This document shows positions 63,891-64,000 of a stretch of DNA of 64,000 bases, piece after piece. A program made the position numbers and the translations under genes. Positions within the stretch are counted from its first letter, which is position 1. The number at the start of each line of letters is the position of its first letter. The notes under the pieces were generated by a model. That model was given only the letters and a program-made list of their open reading frames with translations. It was not told where the DNA came from and ran no database searches. Source of the stretch: Cladorhizidae sp. MBARI D1340-BT2 (lineage: Eukaryota; Porifera; Demospongiae; Poecilosclerida; Cladorhizidae); the NCBI GenBank assembly GCA_028752905.1, contig JAQNBH010000011.1, forward strand, positions 26,218,833 through 26,282,832. The letters are read 5' to 3'.

Positions 63891-64000
63891 ATAAGGAGTA
63901 ATCCTATTTGCTCATGTAATTGGAACTCAATCAAAATAGATGTTCACATGAAATCAATGTTGAATATAACTAAATAAACAAGGTAATGATCATCAAATAT
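63891..64000. other. AT-rich flank without recognised content
   Basis: The last 110 bp are AT-rich and unrelated to either satellite. I see no coding signal, long terminal repeat motif or target-site duplication. It is either host sequence next to a truncated element or a diverged part of the element; the window ends before this can be decided. Confidence 0.6.

Noticed and set aside
63891..64000. Long terminal repeat or upstream pol at the right edge.
   Set aside because: The sequence is AT-rich with no TG...CA end, polypurine tract or coding match; too little is visible before the window ends.

Overview
The window is eukaryotic repeat DNA and almost gene-free. Positions 1-61036 are one giant tandem array of a 24-bp unit (core GATGCACACCAGAGTTC followed by ATGGCTT), always in the same orientation, about 2,500 units. 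The only interruption is a 1.6-kb non-satellite insert, present twice (52061-53672 and 55827-57437). A second, unrelated array with a 28-bp unit follows (61037-63145). The right end (63146-64000) holds a broken Ty3/gypsy-type retrotransposon pol fragment on the minus strand. No RNA gene, CRISPR array or host protein gene is supported anywhere.

The satellite is organised at several levels. Diverged 24-bp variants and short odd-length spacer units occur in a fixed order. These ordered blocks are themselves duplicated in tandem with periods I could measure from repeated landmarks: 143, 179, 727, 780, 896, 1089, 1096, 1602, 1699, about 3570-3710, 3766, 4327, 4491-4516, 6543 and 10059 bp. Several are nested. 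The 6543-bp unit can be derived from the 10059-bp unit by losing one 896-bp copy and one 3710-bp copy and gaining one 1089-bp copy (predicted 6542). Some copies are almost identical (one difference seen in 1089 bp; a handful at most in 4327 bp), so amplification is recent or ongoing, or in part an assembly effect.

The 1.6-kb insert looks like a non-autonomous DNA transposon. It is flanked by TTAA on both sides, has matching inverted ends (GGGGGGGCTATGC / GGGGGGACTATGC), and the same satellite context occurs elsewhere in the window without the insert and with a single TTAA (48667 and 49763). The TTAA duplication points to the Kolobok or piggyBac superfamilies. It inserted once and was then copied together with its satellite flanks as part of a 3766-bp block.

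The 28-bp array is made of near-palindromic units. Its right edge cuts directly into a reverse transcriptase reading frame. The pol fragment runs integrase C-terminal region, then reverse transcriptase N-terminal region. That order is the reverse of ordinary Ty3/gypsy elements and matches the Gmr1-like group described from fish, ascidians and other animals. Together with the TTAA transposon and the satellites this suggests an animal genome, possibly a marine invertebrate or lower chordate, but the species cannot be named from this window.

Many long open frames cross the satellite on both strands. They exist because 24 is a multiple of 3 and four of the six frames of the unit lack stop codons. 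I do not call them genes.
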